From assembly GCA_002375995.1 (NCBI GenBank), contig DFNI01000046.1:1-29557 (forward strand): a stretch of DNA of 29,557 nucleotides, read 5' to 3'. The notes beneath the pieces are model-generated. The model had not been told where the DNA came from. It searched no databases and saw only the letters and a program-made list of their open reading frames with translations. The translations under genes and the position numbers were made by a program. Shown here piece after piece: positions 8,645 through 18,340 of the stretch. Position 1 is the first letter of the stretch. Every line of letters starts with the position of its first letter. The stretch is from Acetothermia bacterium UBA3571. Lineage in GTDB: Bacteria; Bipolaricaulota; Bipolaricaulia; Bipolaricaulales; Bipolaricaulaceae.

Positions 8645-9757
8645 GTGAAAAGGTTCCTTATTTGGGTTCTCGTGGGGTTGGTGGGTCTGGTGAGCCTGGC
8701 CCAGGAGCTGGGGACGCGGGAAAACCCCATCATTTGGGTCTTCCCGCCTTCCACTCAGCCCGCCCTCATCGAGGAGATCGCAAAGAAAATCGCCGCCGAT
8801 ATCGGCAAGATGACGGGGCTCTTCATCGTGCCCAAGGTGATGCCCGATTATGCTGCCCTGATCGAAGCGTTCAAGGCCGCCGAAGGGAACGTCATGGGCG
8901 TTCCCACCACCGACCAGTACGCCCGGATCTCCGTGGAGACCAACTTCGAGACCACGCCGCGCCTCGCGGCGGTGCGTTACGGGTATCCGTACTACTTCTC
9001 CTCGGTGTATGCTCCCCGGGAGAAGGGGTTCGAGACCGCCCAGGACCTGAACGGAACGGTCTGGATTTACAACGACGAGGGTTCCACCTCCGGCTTCAAG
9101 CTCCCCAAGATGCTCTTCGACAAGGAGGGGATTACTTTCAAGGGCGTGGTGAAGTCCGGCGGCCACACCAACTCCATGGTGGCGCTCTTGGAAGGCCAGG
9201 GCGACTTCTGCACCGGTTACGGTTCCCCGCCTCTGCCGCCCGAGGACTGCGATGGGGCCGTGTTGTACCTCTTCCAGTCCTGTCTTGAGGCCGGCGAGGA
9301 TGAGGCCAAGTGCTACGCGTTCGCTAAGGATGCCTTGAAGGCCTGCGATACCCGCTGGGAGTACGGCAACTACCCCGAGCTTTGGCTGTGGAACCCCTGG
9401 AAGAACGAGCTCATGCCCGAGGAATACCGGGGCAAGTGTGTGGATCTTCGCCGCGCCGCCGCCAAGATCGGTGCTTACGGTGACATCTGGGAGATCGTCC
9501 AGAAGATCGGCGTGGTCCTCACCATCGGGCCTGTGCCCAACGACTGCATCGCCTTCTCACCCGGCTTCCCCAAGGACATCCAGGACAAGATCGTGGAAGC
9601 CATCAAGCAGCACATCGCCTCTCCCGAGGGCCAGAAGCTCTGGACCGACCCGAACTTCTACGAGTGGACGGCCGTAGAGGAGATCGACGACACCTACTAC
9701 TGCAACTACCGCGAGCTCGTGGGGCTTCCCAACCCGGAGTGGTGCAAGGGGGAGTGA
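8645..9757 (+). CDS. phnD: Phosphonate/phosphate-type ABC transporter substrate-binding protein (PhnD family)
   Basis: A 370-residue secreted protein. Residues 1-20 are a signal peptide (KR, hydrophobic core, cleavage near SLA-QE). The mature part has the PhnD-like opening (NPIIWVFPPSTQ), an early helix with IAKKIAADIGKMTG, and the ligand-loop motif YNDEGSTSGFKLP, typical of periplasmic PhnD/PtxB proteins. It should capture an oxyanion-like solute outside the membrane and hand it to the PhnE-type permeases encoded downstream. It is longer than usual because of an insertion (about residues 205-270), and it holds at least nine cysteines after the signal peptide, unusual for the family and suggestive of disulfides. 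No phosphonate-degradation genes lie nearby, so the substrate is open. A terminator separates it from the ATPase gene, as often seen for abundant binding proteins. Confidence 0.85.
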   Translation: MKRFLIWVLVGLVGLVSLAQELGTRENPIIWVFPPSTQPALIEEIAKKIAADIGKMTGLFIVPKVMPDYAALIEAFKAAEGNVMGVPTTDQYARISVETNFETTPRLAAVRYGYPYYFSSVYAPREKGFETAQDLNGTVWIYNDEGSTSGFKLPKMLFDKEGITFKGVVKSGGHTNSMVALLEGQGDFCTGYGSPPLPPEDCDGAVLYLFQSCLEAGEDEAKCYAFAKDALKACDTRWEYGNYPELWLWNPWKNELMPEEYRGKCVDLRRAAAKIGAYGDIWEIVQKIGVVLTIGPVPNDCIAFSPGFPKDIQDKIVEAIKQHIASPEGQKLWTDPNFYEWTAVEEIDDTYYCNYRELVGLPNPEWCKGE

Positions 9758-9787
9758 GGCGTTAGCCGCGGGCTGTTGCGGCCGGGA

Positions 9788-9824
9788 GACGGGGGAGAAA
9801 AAACCTCCCCCGTCTTTTATTATT
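9788..9824 (+). terminator. Intra-operon terminator after the binding-protein gene
   Basis: GACGGGGGAG (9788-9797), loop AAAAAAC, CTCCCCCGTC (9805-9814), then TTTTATTATT. It probably lowers expression of the ATPase and permeases relative to the binding protein. Confidence 0.85.
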
Positions 9825-9832
9825 GGCGTGCC

Positions 9833-10606
9833 ATGGCCGAGCCCTATCTCGTGGTAGAGCACCTCACCAAGGTCTACGAACGGGGCCATGTGGTGGCCCT
9901 GAAGGACGTCTCCTTCGAGGTCCAGAAGGGCGAGTTCTTGGTGATCATCGGCCTTTCGGGCTCGGGGAAATCAACCCTTTTGCGCTGTATCAACCGCCTG
10001 ATCGAGCCTACGAAGGGGAGGATCTTCATCGACGGGGTGGAGATCACCAAGCTCTCGCCGCGTCAGATGCGGAAGTTCCGCCGCAAGATCGGCATGATCT
10101 TCCAGCATTTCAACTTGATAAAGCGGGCCACCGTGATGACCAACGTCCTCACCGGCCGGCTGGGCTACAATCCCACGTGGATGACCCTCCTCGGGATCTT
10201 CCCCAGAAGCGACCGTGAGCTTGCGCTCAAGAACCTGGAGCGGGTGGGGCTCTTGGAGAAGGCTTACGTCCGGGCGGACGAGCTTTCCGGCGGACAGCAG
10301 CAGCGGGTGGGGATCGCCCGGGCCCTGATGCAGGAGCCGGAACTGCTCCTCGCGGATGAGCCGGTATCCGCCCTGGATCCCGCCACCTCCCACTCGGTGA
10401 TGCAGTACATCGAGCAGATGAACCGGGAGGACGGGGTGACGGTGCTCGCGAGCCTTCACTTCCTCTCGCTTGCCCGCCGCTACGGCACCCGGATCATCGC
10501 CCTCAAGGACGGGGAGCTCGTCTTCGACGGAGCGCCGGAGGAGATCGACGATCGCAAGTTCAAGGAGATCTACGGCGAGGAGGCCGAGGAAGTGGAGATC
10601 CGCTGA
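9833..10606 (+). CDS. phnC: Phosphonate-type ABC transporter ATP-binding protein (PhnC family)
   Basis: A 257-residue ABC ATPase with Walker A GLSGSGKST (40-48), Q-loop near IFQHFNLI (89-96), signature LSGGQ (151-155), Walker B LLLADEP (171-177) and the D-loop SALD. The stretch VMTNVLTGRLGYNP is typical of PhnC. It should power the importer with the two permeases that follow. The frame is open upstream across the terminator, but the ATG at 9833 gives the family-typical beginning; the ribosome site there is weak. The stop lies 11 nt before the first permease gene. Confidence 0.92.
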   Translation: MAEPYLVVEHLTKVYERGHVVALKDVSFEVQKGEFLVIIGLSGSGKSTLLRCINRLIEPTKGRIFIDGVEITKLSPRQMRKFRRKIGMIFQHFNLIKRATVMTNVLTGRLGYNPTWMTLLGIFPRSDRELALKNLERVGLLEKAYVRADELSGGQQQRVGIARALMQEPELLLADEPVSALDPATSHSVMQYIEQMNREDGVTVLASLHFLSLARRYGTRIIALKDGELVFDGAPEEIDDRKFKEIYGEEAEEVEIR

Positions 10607-10617
10607 GGTCCTTTTCG

Positions 10618-11766
10618 ATGGCGAGGATATGGCCCACCAAGCTCGATCGTGATCGCCTGCGGCGGCGTTTTGTCGCCCTCCTTTTGGATTGGATGAGCTG
10701 GGGGTACGTGGCCTACGGGGTCATGTACTTCCTGAACGATTACTGGTGGCGCATCCCCCTGGAGCGTTTCTACACCACCTTGACCCTACCCCCCTGGGGT
10801 TGGCCCGCGGCGGTCCTGGGGACGTTGGCCATGGCCGTGATCTGCCAGGTCTCTGGCTACAGCCTGGGCGAGCGGGCCCTGAAGCTCGAAATCAGGGAGG
10901 AGCGGCCCCTTACAAAAGAGGAGCTCCTCATGGGCCGGGCGGCGGGAAAGCCCTTCTGGAAGACCCAGTGGGGTGTGATGGCGGTGTTCCTCCTCGCCCT
11001 CACCGTGGCCTTGGGGTGGCACATCGTGAAGATCGACCCCGAGGCCCTGATCCACCCCAGCCCTCGCGCCCGAGAGATGCTATCGGAGATCTTCCCCCCC
11101 GACTTCCGGCACTTCCGCGTCCCCGATCCCGCCTTCGAACTTCGAGGCCTTCCCTACTCCATCCTCGACCTCATGGTCCTCACCATCTTCATGGCCCTAT
11201 TGGCCACGGTCCTCGGGGCGGCGGTGGCGTTGCCGCTTTCCTTCCTCGGGGCACGGAACATCATGGGATTCAGCCCCGCCGGCTGGCTCGTCTACGGGAT
11301 CGTGCGGGGGTTCTTCAACATCTTCCGCTCCATCGAGACCATGCTTTGGGCGGTGGTGTTCGCCCTGTGGATCCGGTGGGGCTCGCCCTTGGCGGGGATA
11401 ATGGCCTTGACCATCCACACCATCGCCGCGTTGGGGAAGCTCTATTCCGAGCAAGTGGAGGGGATCGATCCGGGGCCGGTGGAGGCGGTGGTGGCCGCCG
11501 GGGGTAACCGGATCGAGGTGGTCCGCTACGCGGTGCTTCCGCAGGTGATCCCCTCCTTCTGGGCGTTCACCCTGTATCGGTGGGACATCAACGTGCGCAT
11601 GTCCACCGTGATCGCCCTGGTGGGAGGCGGGGGAATCGGCGATATGTTGTTTTACTACAAGAACGAGGGGAAATGGGCCCTACTCGGGGCGGTGGTGATC
11701 ACCATCGTGGCGGTGGTGTGGGCCATGGACTACCTCTCCGGAAGGCTTCGGGAAAGGATAACCTGA
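10618..11766 (+). CDS. phnE: PhnE-type ABC permease with N-terminal RDD-like membrane domain
   Basis: A 382-residue membrane protein, about 100 residues longer than ordinary PhnE. Residues 1-135 resemble an RDD domain: Arg17 and Asp24 in RFVALLLD, two membrane segments, and the second hallmark SGYSLGERALKLEI at about 79-92. The remainder (about 180-380) is the binding-protein-dependent transport domain: hydrophobic helices, the cytoplasmic loop with VEAVVAAGGNRIEVVRYAVLP that contacts the ATPase, and VGGGGIGDML. A hydrophobic segment at 118-135 links the two parts. The function of the RDD part is unknown; the fusion is seen in both permeases here. The stop TGA shares its A with the ATG of the second permease, so the two are coupled and probably form a heterodimer. 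Confidence 0.9.
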   Translation: MARIWPTKLDRDRLRRRFVALLLDWMSWGYVAYGVMYFLNDYWWRIPLERFYTTLTLPPWGWPAAVLGTLAMAVICQVSGYSLGERALKLEIREERPLTKEELLMGRAAGKPFWKTQWGVMAVFLLALTVALGWHIVKIDPEALIHPSPRAREMLSEIFPPDFRHFRVPDPAFELRGLPYSILDLMVLTIFMALLATVLGAAVALPLSFLGARNIMGFSPAGWLVYGIVRGFFNIFRSIETMLWAVVFALWIRWGSPLAGIMALTIHTIAALGKLYSEQVEGIDPGPVEAVVAAGGNRIEVVRYAVLPQVIPSFWAFTLYRWDINVRMSTVIALVGGGGIGDMLFYYKNEGKWALLGAVVITIVAVVWAMDYLSGRLRERIT

Positions 11767-13025
11767 TGCTGTCAGGATACCCTGAGGCTTATCTCAAGGA
11801 GAGGCCGCGCTGGATGTCCCTGGACGCGGTGGCGGATTTCTTCTACTTCGGTTTCCGGAACCTGCGGAAGTACCTCTCCATTGTGCTTCTAGATATGGGG
11901 GCCATAGGGATTCTGTGGCTCCTCATGAACTACGTGATCATCCGCCTCTCCACCGGGAGGATCGGCTACGCCTTGGTCCCCTGGTGGGTTTTCGGGCTGG
12001 GGGTGGTGGAGGCGGCGGCCTTGTGGGAGTCGTTCGGGAGATCCTTCGGTCACCGGGTGGCACGGGTGGAGCTGCGCCGGACCGACGGCGGGGAACCCAC
12101 TGCCACACAGAGGATCCTACATTGGCTTCTGTGGCACGTAAGTGTGCTCCCGATTTTCCCCCTCCTCTTCATCCCTTCACCCCACGAGCGCGTTTCCGGC
12201 TTGGAGCTCCGTCCGTTCACCATGGAGGGGAGGACCCCTAAGCCGTGGTGGCGCACCAGCACCGGGATCTACGTGGCCTGGCTCACGGGGGTGGCCCTCC
12301 TTGCGGCCATCTCGGTAACTGTGTCCTGGGAAGATCTCGTGCGCCTCTTCACCAAGGCAGGCACCACGGCGAAGTTCTGGCGCTCCTTCTTCTCCCCCGA
12401 TACCTCCATCATCCTGAAGACGATCCGGGACCTGATCGTCACCGTGTTCATGGCCATGACCGCCACTTCGTTTGCGGTATTGGTGGCGGTTCCGTTGTCG
12501 TTCCTGGCCGCCCGGAACCTTATGCGGGGCGTGGTGGGACGTCTCATCTACACCGTGATCCGGGGGATGATGAGCATCATCCGCTCCATCGAGCCGGTGG
12601 TGTGGGCCATCTTCTTTTTGGTGTGGGTGCGAGTGGATCTCACCCCGTTCGCGGGGGTGTTGGCGCTCTTCGTTCACTCTGTTTCCGACCTCACCAAGCT
12701 CTACGCCGAGAGGCTCGAGTCCATCGATCCGGGGCTCATCGAGGCCATCGCCGCCACCGGAGCCAACCGCCTCCAAATCCTCCGTTATGCCGTGATCCCC
12801 CAGATCGTGAACCCCTACATCTCCTTCACCCTGTACCGGTGGGACATCAACATCCGCATGGCCACAGTGGTGGGGGTGGTGGGGGGTGGAGGGATCGGCC
12901 AGGCCCTGTTCTTCTACCTCACCGGCAACCTGTGGCGGCAAGCGGGGACGGTGATGCTCTTCATCATCGCGTTGGTGTGGGCAATAGATTACCTCTCGGC
13001 GAGGCTGCGAGCGAAGCTTGCGTGA
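11766..13025 (+). CDS. phnE: Second PhnE-type ABC permease with degenerate RDD-like N-terminus
   Basis: A 419-residue membrane protein paralogous to the preceding permease. The N-terminal part (about 1-150) again looks RDD-like but more diverged: Arg34 and Asp43 in RKYLSIVLLD, two membrane segments, and SFGHRVARVELRR at about 93-105 in the position of the second RDD hallmark, followed by a further membrane segment. From about 175 on it is a PhnE transport domain, with IEAIAATGANRLQILRYAVIP as ATPase-contact loop and VGGGGIGQAL near the end. The ATG at 11766 overlaps the upstream stop by one base and is preferred to earlier in-frame codons. It is followed after 6 nt by nadC. Confidence 0.9.
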   Translation: MLSGYPEAYLKERPRWMSLDAVADFFYFGFRNLRKYLSIVLLDMGAIGILWLLMNYVIIRLSTGRIGYALVPWWVFGLGVVEAAALWESFGRSFGHRVARVELRRTDGGEPTATQRILHWLLWHVSVLPIFPLLFIPSPHERVSGLELRPFTMEGRTPKPWWRTSTGIYVAWLTGVALLAAISVTVSWEDLVRLFTKAGTTAKFWRSFFSPDTSIILKTIRDLIVTVFMAMTATSFAVLVAVPLSFLAARNLMRGVVGRLIYTVIRGMMSIIRSIEPVVWAIFFLVWVRVDLTPFAGVLALFVHSVSDLTKLYAERLESIDPGLIEAIAATGANRLQILRYAVIPQIVNPYISFTLYRWDINIRMATVVGVVGGGGIGQALFFYLTGNLWRQAGTVMLFIIALVWAIDYLSARLRAKLA

Positions 13026-13031
13026 GGGGAG

Positions 13032-13871
<840 letters not shown>

Positions 13872-14044
13872 AGCTTTCGGGTTTTTCGCTTTCGATGGGG
13901 AACTTCTGAGTGAAGTTGGGTTTTCCAAATTTTTGTGCCCGCGTGGTTTCTTTGTAGTGGAAGGAACTCCCGGGTCTGTGGACCTCTTTTTAAAACCCTT
14001 GCGCGCCGCCACTTCCTGCCCCATATTCCTCTCAGGAGGGGACG

Positions 14045-14911
14045 ATGACGAAGAAACTTTTCCTCTTGCTTTTGATCTTGGGACTGGGCTTTGTGGGGGG
14101 GTTTCTGGGGGCGAAGTTAGCCTCTCCCCAGGGCGATATCGAGCTTTTACGTGAGGACCTCGATTCCCTTACCGACCACGTGGCGGCGGTGAAGAGGGCC
14201 ATCGCCTCGTTGGAAGGCCTTCCCGATGAGATGTCGTCTCTTAAGGAAGCGGTGGCGTCCCTGGAAGGGGAGGTAGCCCGGCTGAAGGAGGAGCGGGTGG
14301 AAGCGGCCCCAGCAGCCCCCGCGACTCCCGGCACCTCCATAAAGATCGCGTACGTGGACCTCGATGCCCTGCTTGACGAGATATTCGCCCCCAGGACCTC
14401 GGCTCAAGAGGCCTACTCATCCAGACTGGACGATCTTCGCCAGGCTTATCAAGAGGAGAAGATCGACAAGGAGACCTATACCGAGGAGCTGGTGAAGCTG
14501 GAGGTGGAAGGGCTTAGGATGCAGGTAGACTGGAGCCTCTCCCTTCTGCGGAAGCTCAAGGCCTCTTTCGGCGAGATCGCCGATGTGTTGGACGAGCTTT
14601 CCCGCAAGCTTAAGCCCCTGGAGGAGGACGTAGCGAAGCTCGAAGAGCAGGCCGCGGCCGGGGTAAAGGAAGAGGACCTTCAAGCTTTCTTTCAACAGTA
14701 TCAACAACTCCAATTGGTATTCCAGCAACTGGAGCAGCTTCTCACCCAAACCCTGAGCTCAATGCTGGCGAAGTTGGCGGGGGAGGTGGCCAAAGAGGAG
14801 GGTATCGCGCTGGTGGTGCAGAGAAAGGATGTCCTGTTTGTGGATCCTGATCAGGTGATCGATCTAGCGGAGAAGGTCAAGGCTCGGGCTCCGGAGTTCT
14901 TCGGCAGCTGA
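14045..14911 (+). CDS. OmpH/Skp-like secreted or anchored coiled-coil protein
   Basis: A 288-residue protein with an N-terminal hydrophobic segment (5-25, LFLLLLILGLGFVGGFLGA) acting as signal anchor, a coiled coil (30-85), an Ala/Pro linker (87-97), then a domain that starts KIAYVDLDALLDEI, goes through long helices, and ends with EEGIALVVQRKDVLFVDPDQVIDLAEKVKA. This beginning and end match the OmpH/Skp fold, whose helical tentacles hold unfolded outer-membrane proteins. The middle is longer than in Skp. AGGAGGGG precedes the ATG. This suggests an envelope with a periplasm, but the chaperone function is inferred from fold-like features only. No obvious operon partner. Confidence 0.75.
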   Translation: MTKKLFLLLLILGLGFVGGFLGAKLASPQGDIELLREDLDSLTDHVAAVKRAIASLEGLPDEMSSLKEAVASLEGEVARLKEERVEAAPAAPATPGTSIKIAYVDLDALLDEIFAPRTSAQEAYSSRLDDLRQAYQEEKIDKETYTEELVKLEVEGLRMQVDWSLSLLRKLKASFGEIADVLDELSRKLKPLEEDVAKLEEQAAAGVKEEDLQAFFQQYQQLQLVFQQLEQLLTQTLSSMLAKLAGEVAKEEGIALVVQRKDVLFVDPDQVIDLAEKVKARAPEFFGS

Positions 14912-15087
14912 GAAAGCGGAATTTACGGGGGTTCTCGCACATTTTGAGTCGAGGGCTCAAAAGGGGCTGCGAGGTTTGCGCGTAGGAAGCGCTTCAATGA
15001 AAGTAGATCCTAATGGAGTCTACGGTAAGTTTCGAATGAAAACCAACTTTATTTTTGGCTTCCCAGGGGTTATGGTTTCCGACGGAT
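14912..15087. other. Intergenic stretch with a small hairpin
   Basis: About 175 nt without a gene. TTTTGAG (14942-14948) and CTCAAAA (14956-14962) form a 7-bp hairpin, without a U-tract on the plus strand. No clear promoter. Confidence 0.4.
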
Positions 15088-16493
15088 GTGAAACGCCCTG
15101 TTCAAATTCTCAGCGCTCCTTGCAATTGGGGTTTTCCTCTCATTGGGTGTGGGTTCAATCGCGGAGGGGAGCTGTTGCCTCGGCGACAGCCCCTATTGCG
15201 GGTGTTTCGTGGACACAGGGGCGTGGGATCCCAACGGCCCCGATATCCAGGACATCGCCCACGACACGGTGGGCACCCGTGAGTCGTGCCTCGCGAACGG
15301 GGGAAGCCCTATTACCAGATGCAGCTCGGGATCAACGGCCGCAAGTTGGCCCAAAGGATCGCCTGTCTGGCGCACTATCTCGAGCGGGCCTACCGGGCCC
15401 TGGGCCTGAGTCTCGAATTGCTCATCCCCCGGGAAGCCTGGTGCTCCGAGGCGGTCTCTTATTGGCACCGGGAGGCCGGCATCCCCTATCCGGGGGCTAC
15501 CGGAACTCCACCTCCATACTCGACTGGAGATTGGACACCACCTATGCCATCCAGACCTTCTACGAGGCCGAGGAGCTTTTTGGGGGCCGGGGCCGATGGA
15601 TCGATTGGGACGATCTGGACTACAACGACTTCCAGCCGGGGGAGAACGCCCCCGTTCCCGGGGCGTACGTGTTGATACGCCGGTATGACCCGGACCAGGG
15701 GATCTGGAACGGGGGGAGCCACAGCATGATGATCGACGAGATGACCGTTTACCGGACGCTTTCCGGTAGGGTGACACGGGTGGAGGTCACCATCTTGGAG
15801 GGTAACTCCGGCGACAAGGTACGGGACGACCGGGTGCTGGAGGATCTCCTCGAGCTGACCCCGGCCGGAAGCGAGTGGATCGGGACCGACCGCAAGATCG
15901 TGGGATTCGGGGTGGACCTGGACTCCCGGGGTCGGCCCGTCTATACCCGGGGGAAGCTGCGGTGGGTCACGGTCCCCGAGATCCGCCTCTCGCGGCGCAA
16001 GTACCCCCGCGTGCACGACCCCGTTTGGGAAGGGCATTTCGCAGCGGTGGCGGTGGAGCTGGCGCGTTACGCAAAGCTTGTCCGGCGCGGGCCCACGGTC
16101 AAGGGCCAGGGCTTCGATCCCAGGGGGATCCCCGATGGGAAGAAGGCCTGGACCTTCCCCACGAAAAGGGGTGCGGCCGAGGTGGATCTCCTCTCGGTCC
16201 ATCCCCTGCCCATCAAGGGGTTGATCCTGGTATGGGAGGGGTATATCCCCACGGGGGTGGAGGTGGAGTGGGCCGGGGCCGACCGGCGCTTCCGGACAGT
16301 CCCGGTGCCGGACCTGAAGGAATTCCGTGACTTCCAGGGGGCGTTCCCCTTCCCGGTTATCTTCGGCAAGTCGGGGGTCAAGGTGCGCTACGTCCGCATC
16401 CGCCTCCCGGCCCAGGGGAGAAAGGCCGTTTTGCAGGAGCTGCGGTTCGTCTACGACTGGGGCCGTTGGCGGGAGTCGGAAGCCGATTTCTGA
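15088..16493 (+). pseudogene. Secreted cysteine-peptidase-like protein, broken by frameshifts
   Basis: A continuous protein is only obtained by changing frame. A signal peptide (LFKFSALLAIGVFLSL) and a Cys-rich start (CCLGDSPYCGCF) are read in one frame to about 15300; then KPYYQMQLGING to about 15490 in a second; then GYRNSTSILDW to the TGA at 16491-16493 in a third. Both changes are at GGGGG runs (15299-15303 and 15491-15495) and each fits one missing G. The start is also unclear: a GTG at 15088 needs one more shift, a CTG at 15098 does not. WCSEAVSYW (Cys at 15442), GGSHSMMID (His at 15720) and LEGNSGD (Asn at 15804) suggest a CHAP/NlpC-like triad, and the last 120 residues look like a carbohydrate-binding-type beta-sandwich. 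Two undercalled homopolymers would make this an intact gene; real decay is the alternative. Confidence 0.6.
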
Positions 16494-16503
16494 TCGGCGT
16501 ATC

Positions 16504-16533
16504 CTTGGGGCCGGGTGGACACCCGGCCCCAAG
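16504..16533. terminator. Perfect 14-bp hairpin between convergent genes
   Basis: CTTGGGGCCGGGTG (16504-16517) pairs with CACCCGGCCCCAAG (16520-16533) around two bases. It sits between the stops of two convergent genes and probably ends both transcripts, although neither side has a U-tract. Confidence 0.6.
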
Positions 16534-16540
16534 GGAGCCC

Positions 16541-17023
16541 TTAAAGCTTGTAGCCGAACCGCCGCAGGAGCTCCTTTCGCTCGCGGATATCTTCCTCGGT
16601 CTCGACGCCCTTTGTCTTCACCCCATCGATGACCCCGACGACCCCGCGGCCCTGTTCGGTCTCGGCCACGATCACCTGGAGGGGGTTGGCGGTGGCGCAG
16701 AAGATCCGGCATACCTCGGGGACCTCCTTGATGGCGTTCAGGACGTTGATGGGATAGAAGTCGCGTAGGAAGACGACGAACACGTGGCCGGCCGAAAGCG
16801 CCAGGGCGTTTTTCTTCGCCAGCTCGATCATCTCCTCGTCGGTGCCGGACCAGCGCACCAGGGCCTTCCCCGAGGCCTCGCAGAACGCCAGCCCGAACTT
16901 CGCCCCCGGGACCTGGGTCACGATGGCCTCGTGGATGTCCTCCACCGTCTTGATGAAGTGGGACTGCCCCAGGATCACGTTCACCTCATCGGGCTTCTCG
17001 ATCGGGACCACCTTCAACTCCAT
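16541..17023 (-). CDS. Adenosine-specific kinase-like protein (PF04008/DUF355 family)
   Basis: A 160-residue protein of the small family called adenosine-specific kinase after the Pyrobaculum structure. Typical stretches are VNVILGQSHFIKTVEDIHEAI near the start, KFGLAFCEASGKALVRWSG, the helix ELAKKNALALSAGHVFVVFL, and CRIFCATANPLQVIVAE followed by GRGVVGVIDG. The family is common in archaea and thermophilic bacteria; the kinase role rests on the family name and is not visible as a classical ATP motif. A GTG at 17036-17038 is in frame, but the ATG at 17021-17023 has AAGGAGGT at ideal distance and is the likely start. It lies 30 nt downstream of the secreted peptidase gene on the same strand and may share its transcript. 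Confidence 0.9.
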   Translation of the reverse strand: MELKVVPIEKPDEVNVILGQSHFIKTVEDIHEAIVTQVPGAKFGLAFCEASGKALVRWSGTDEEMIELAKKNALALSAGHVFVVFLRDFYPINVLNAIKEVPEVCRIFCATANPLQVIVAETEQGRGVVGVIDGVKTKGVETEEDIRERKELLRRFGYKL

Positions 17024-17053
17024 GTCCACCTCCTTCACCGGTTTTCCCCGATT

Positions 17054-18340
17054 TTATTGTGCCGGGACCCCGATGGGGCCGGGGACCTGGAAGATCAAAT
17101 AGCGGTTCACCAACTCCACGAACGCCCGCACGTACTCCCCCGGGGAGGCGGTCAGGCGCACGGCGTTCAGACCCGTGACCTCCGCCGAGGCGGCGGGTCC
17201 GGAGATGAGGCGGACCCAGCGCGCAAGCGACCCCTGCCTCCGCTCCAACGCGGCCAGGATCTCCCCCGTGGGTTCCGCCCACGCGCCGGCCAGGGTGCCT
17301 TCCGCCCACTCCAGCTCCTCCATCGTGGCGGAGCCGTTGTAGAAGGCCCTCTTCAGCCGCAGGAGCTCTTCCCGCTCCCCGGGCGAAAGCAGCGGCCAGA
17401 GGAAGCTCGCCCTCAGCATGACGCCCCGGCGCCGGAACTCGTAGAGGAGCTCCCCTTCGCGGGAGATATCCACGGCGCGGAGCCCGGAGAGCCACTCCCC
17501 CAGGAACGCCTCCCATCCCTCCCCGTAGGCCCCGCGGAAGCCGGCGAGGAACTCCTCCCGGGAGGGGGCTCCGGCGGCATGTGGTCCCCGGGAGAAGAGC
17601 CCCAGGATCGCCGGGGGTGGGAGGCGCCCGGCGAGCGCCCCCACCAGGGTGAACCCGAGCTCGTAGGCCACGAAGACGGGGACGTGGGAGAGGTCCTCCA
17701 CCTCCCGGACCCAGATGGCGGCCATCTCCCGCTCCAGCTCCCGCCCCACGGGCCCCCGGAAGCCCAGGGCGTGCTCGGTCCAGCGGGCCATCCCCTCCAC
17801 CACCAGGTCCGGGTCCAGGCCGATCCCCGGGACCCTAAAGCCCGCGAGGTCTTGGATCATGTGGGTGAGCTCGTGGGCGAGGGTGGCTTCCCAGCGTATG
17901 GGGAGGCAACAGGCGGCGATGCACCCGAACACCCTCGCCTCGGGCTCCTGCCGCGCGAGCTCCCGCAGGGGATCCTCGAGGACATCGTCGGGGACCGCGT
18001 GATAAAAGAGGCCGGCGACGCCGAAGTAATCCACATCACACCAGTACTTCTCGAAGTCGCCGTAGAGGATCACGAGCGCCCGCTCCGGGGGCGGCGGGAG
18101 GAGCTCCGGGGACACGTCCATCCTCCGCTGGGCCGCGAGCTCCGCGCAGGAGACCCCGGGCGGCAACCAAAGCCCGGTGACGGCCGCGTAGACCTCCTGG
18201 ACCCTGCTCAGGGGGGACCCAGCCGCAGCGGGGTACACCACGTAACAGCACGGGGCCTCCCCCACCGTCCATCCCCCCGCCGCCAGGGCCCCGATCCACA
18301 ACGCGATGCTCAGGACCGCCGCGAGGGATCGTCTCGGCAT
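17054..18340 (-). CDS. Secreted zinc metallopeptidase (HELTH, gluzincin type)
   Basis: A 428-residue protein with a signal peptide (MPRR, hydrophobic core to about residue 22). The zinc site is HELTH at 156-160 with likely third ligand Glu182 in VVEGMARWTEH. The C-terminal half is helical (AHAAGAPSREEFLAGFRGAY and later) as in M1/M61-like or DUF2268-like peptidases with a C-terminal helical part. Several cysteines (APCCY near 30-32, CEL region near 65, FGCIAACCLP near 139-146) suggest disulfides in an extracytoplasmic protein. No ribosome site precedes the ATG; a TAAAAT element lies 9 nt upstream, the position expected of a -10 box for a leaderless transcript. It is divergent from the gene starting near 18428. 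Family not named with certainty. Confidence 0.8.
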   Translation of the reverse strand: MPRRSLAAVLSIALWIGALAAGGWTVGEAPCCYVVYPAAAGSPLSRVQEVYAAVTGLWLPPGVSCAELAAQRRMDVSPELLPPPPERALVILYGDFEKYWCDVDYFGVAGLFYHAVPDDVLEDPLRELARQEPEARVFGCIAACCLPIRWEATLAHELTHMIQDLAGFRVPGIGLDPDLVVEGMARWTEHALGFRGPVGRELEREMAAIWVREVEDLSHVPVFVAYELGFTLVGALAGRLPPPAILGLFSRGPHAAGAPSREEFLAGFRGAYGEGWEAFLGEWLSGLRAVDISREGELLYEFRRRGVMLRASFLWPLLSPGEREELLRLKRAFYNGSATMEELEWAEGTLAGAWAEPTGEILAALERRQGSLARWVRLISGPAASAEVTGLNAVRLTASPGEYVRAFVELVNRYLIFQVPGPIGVPAQ

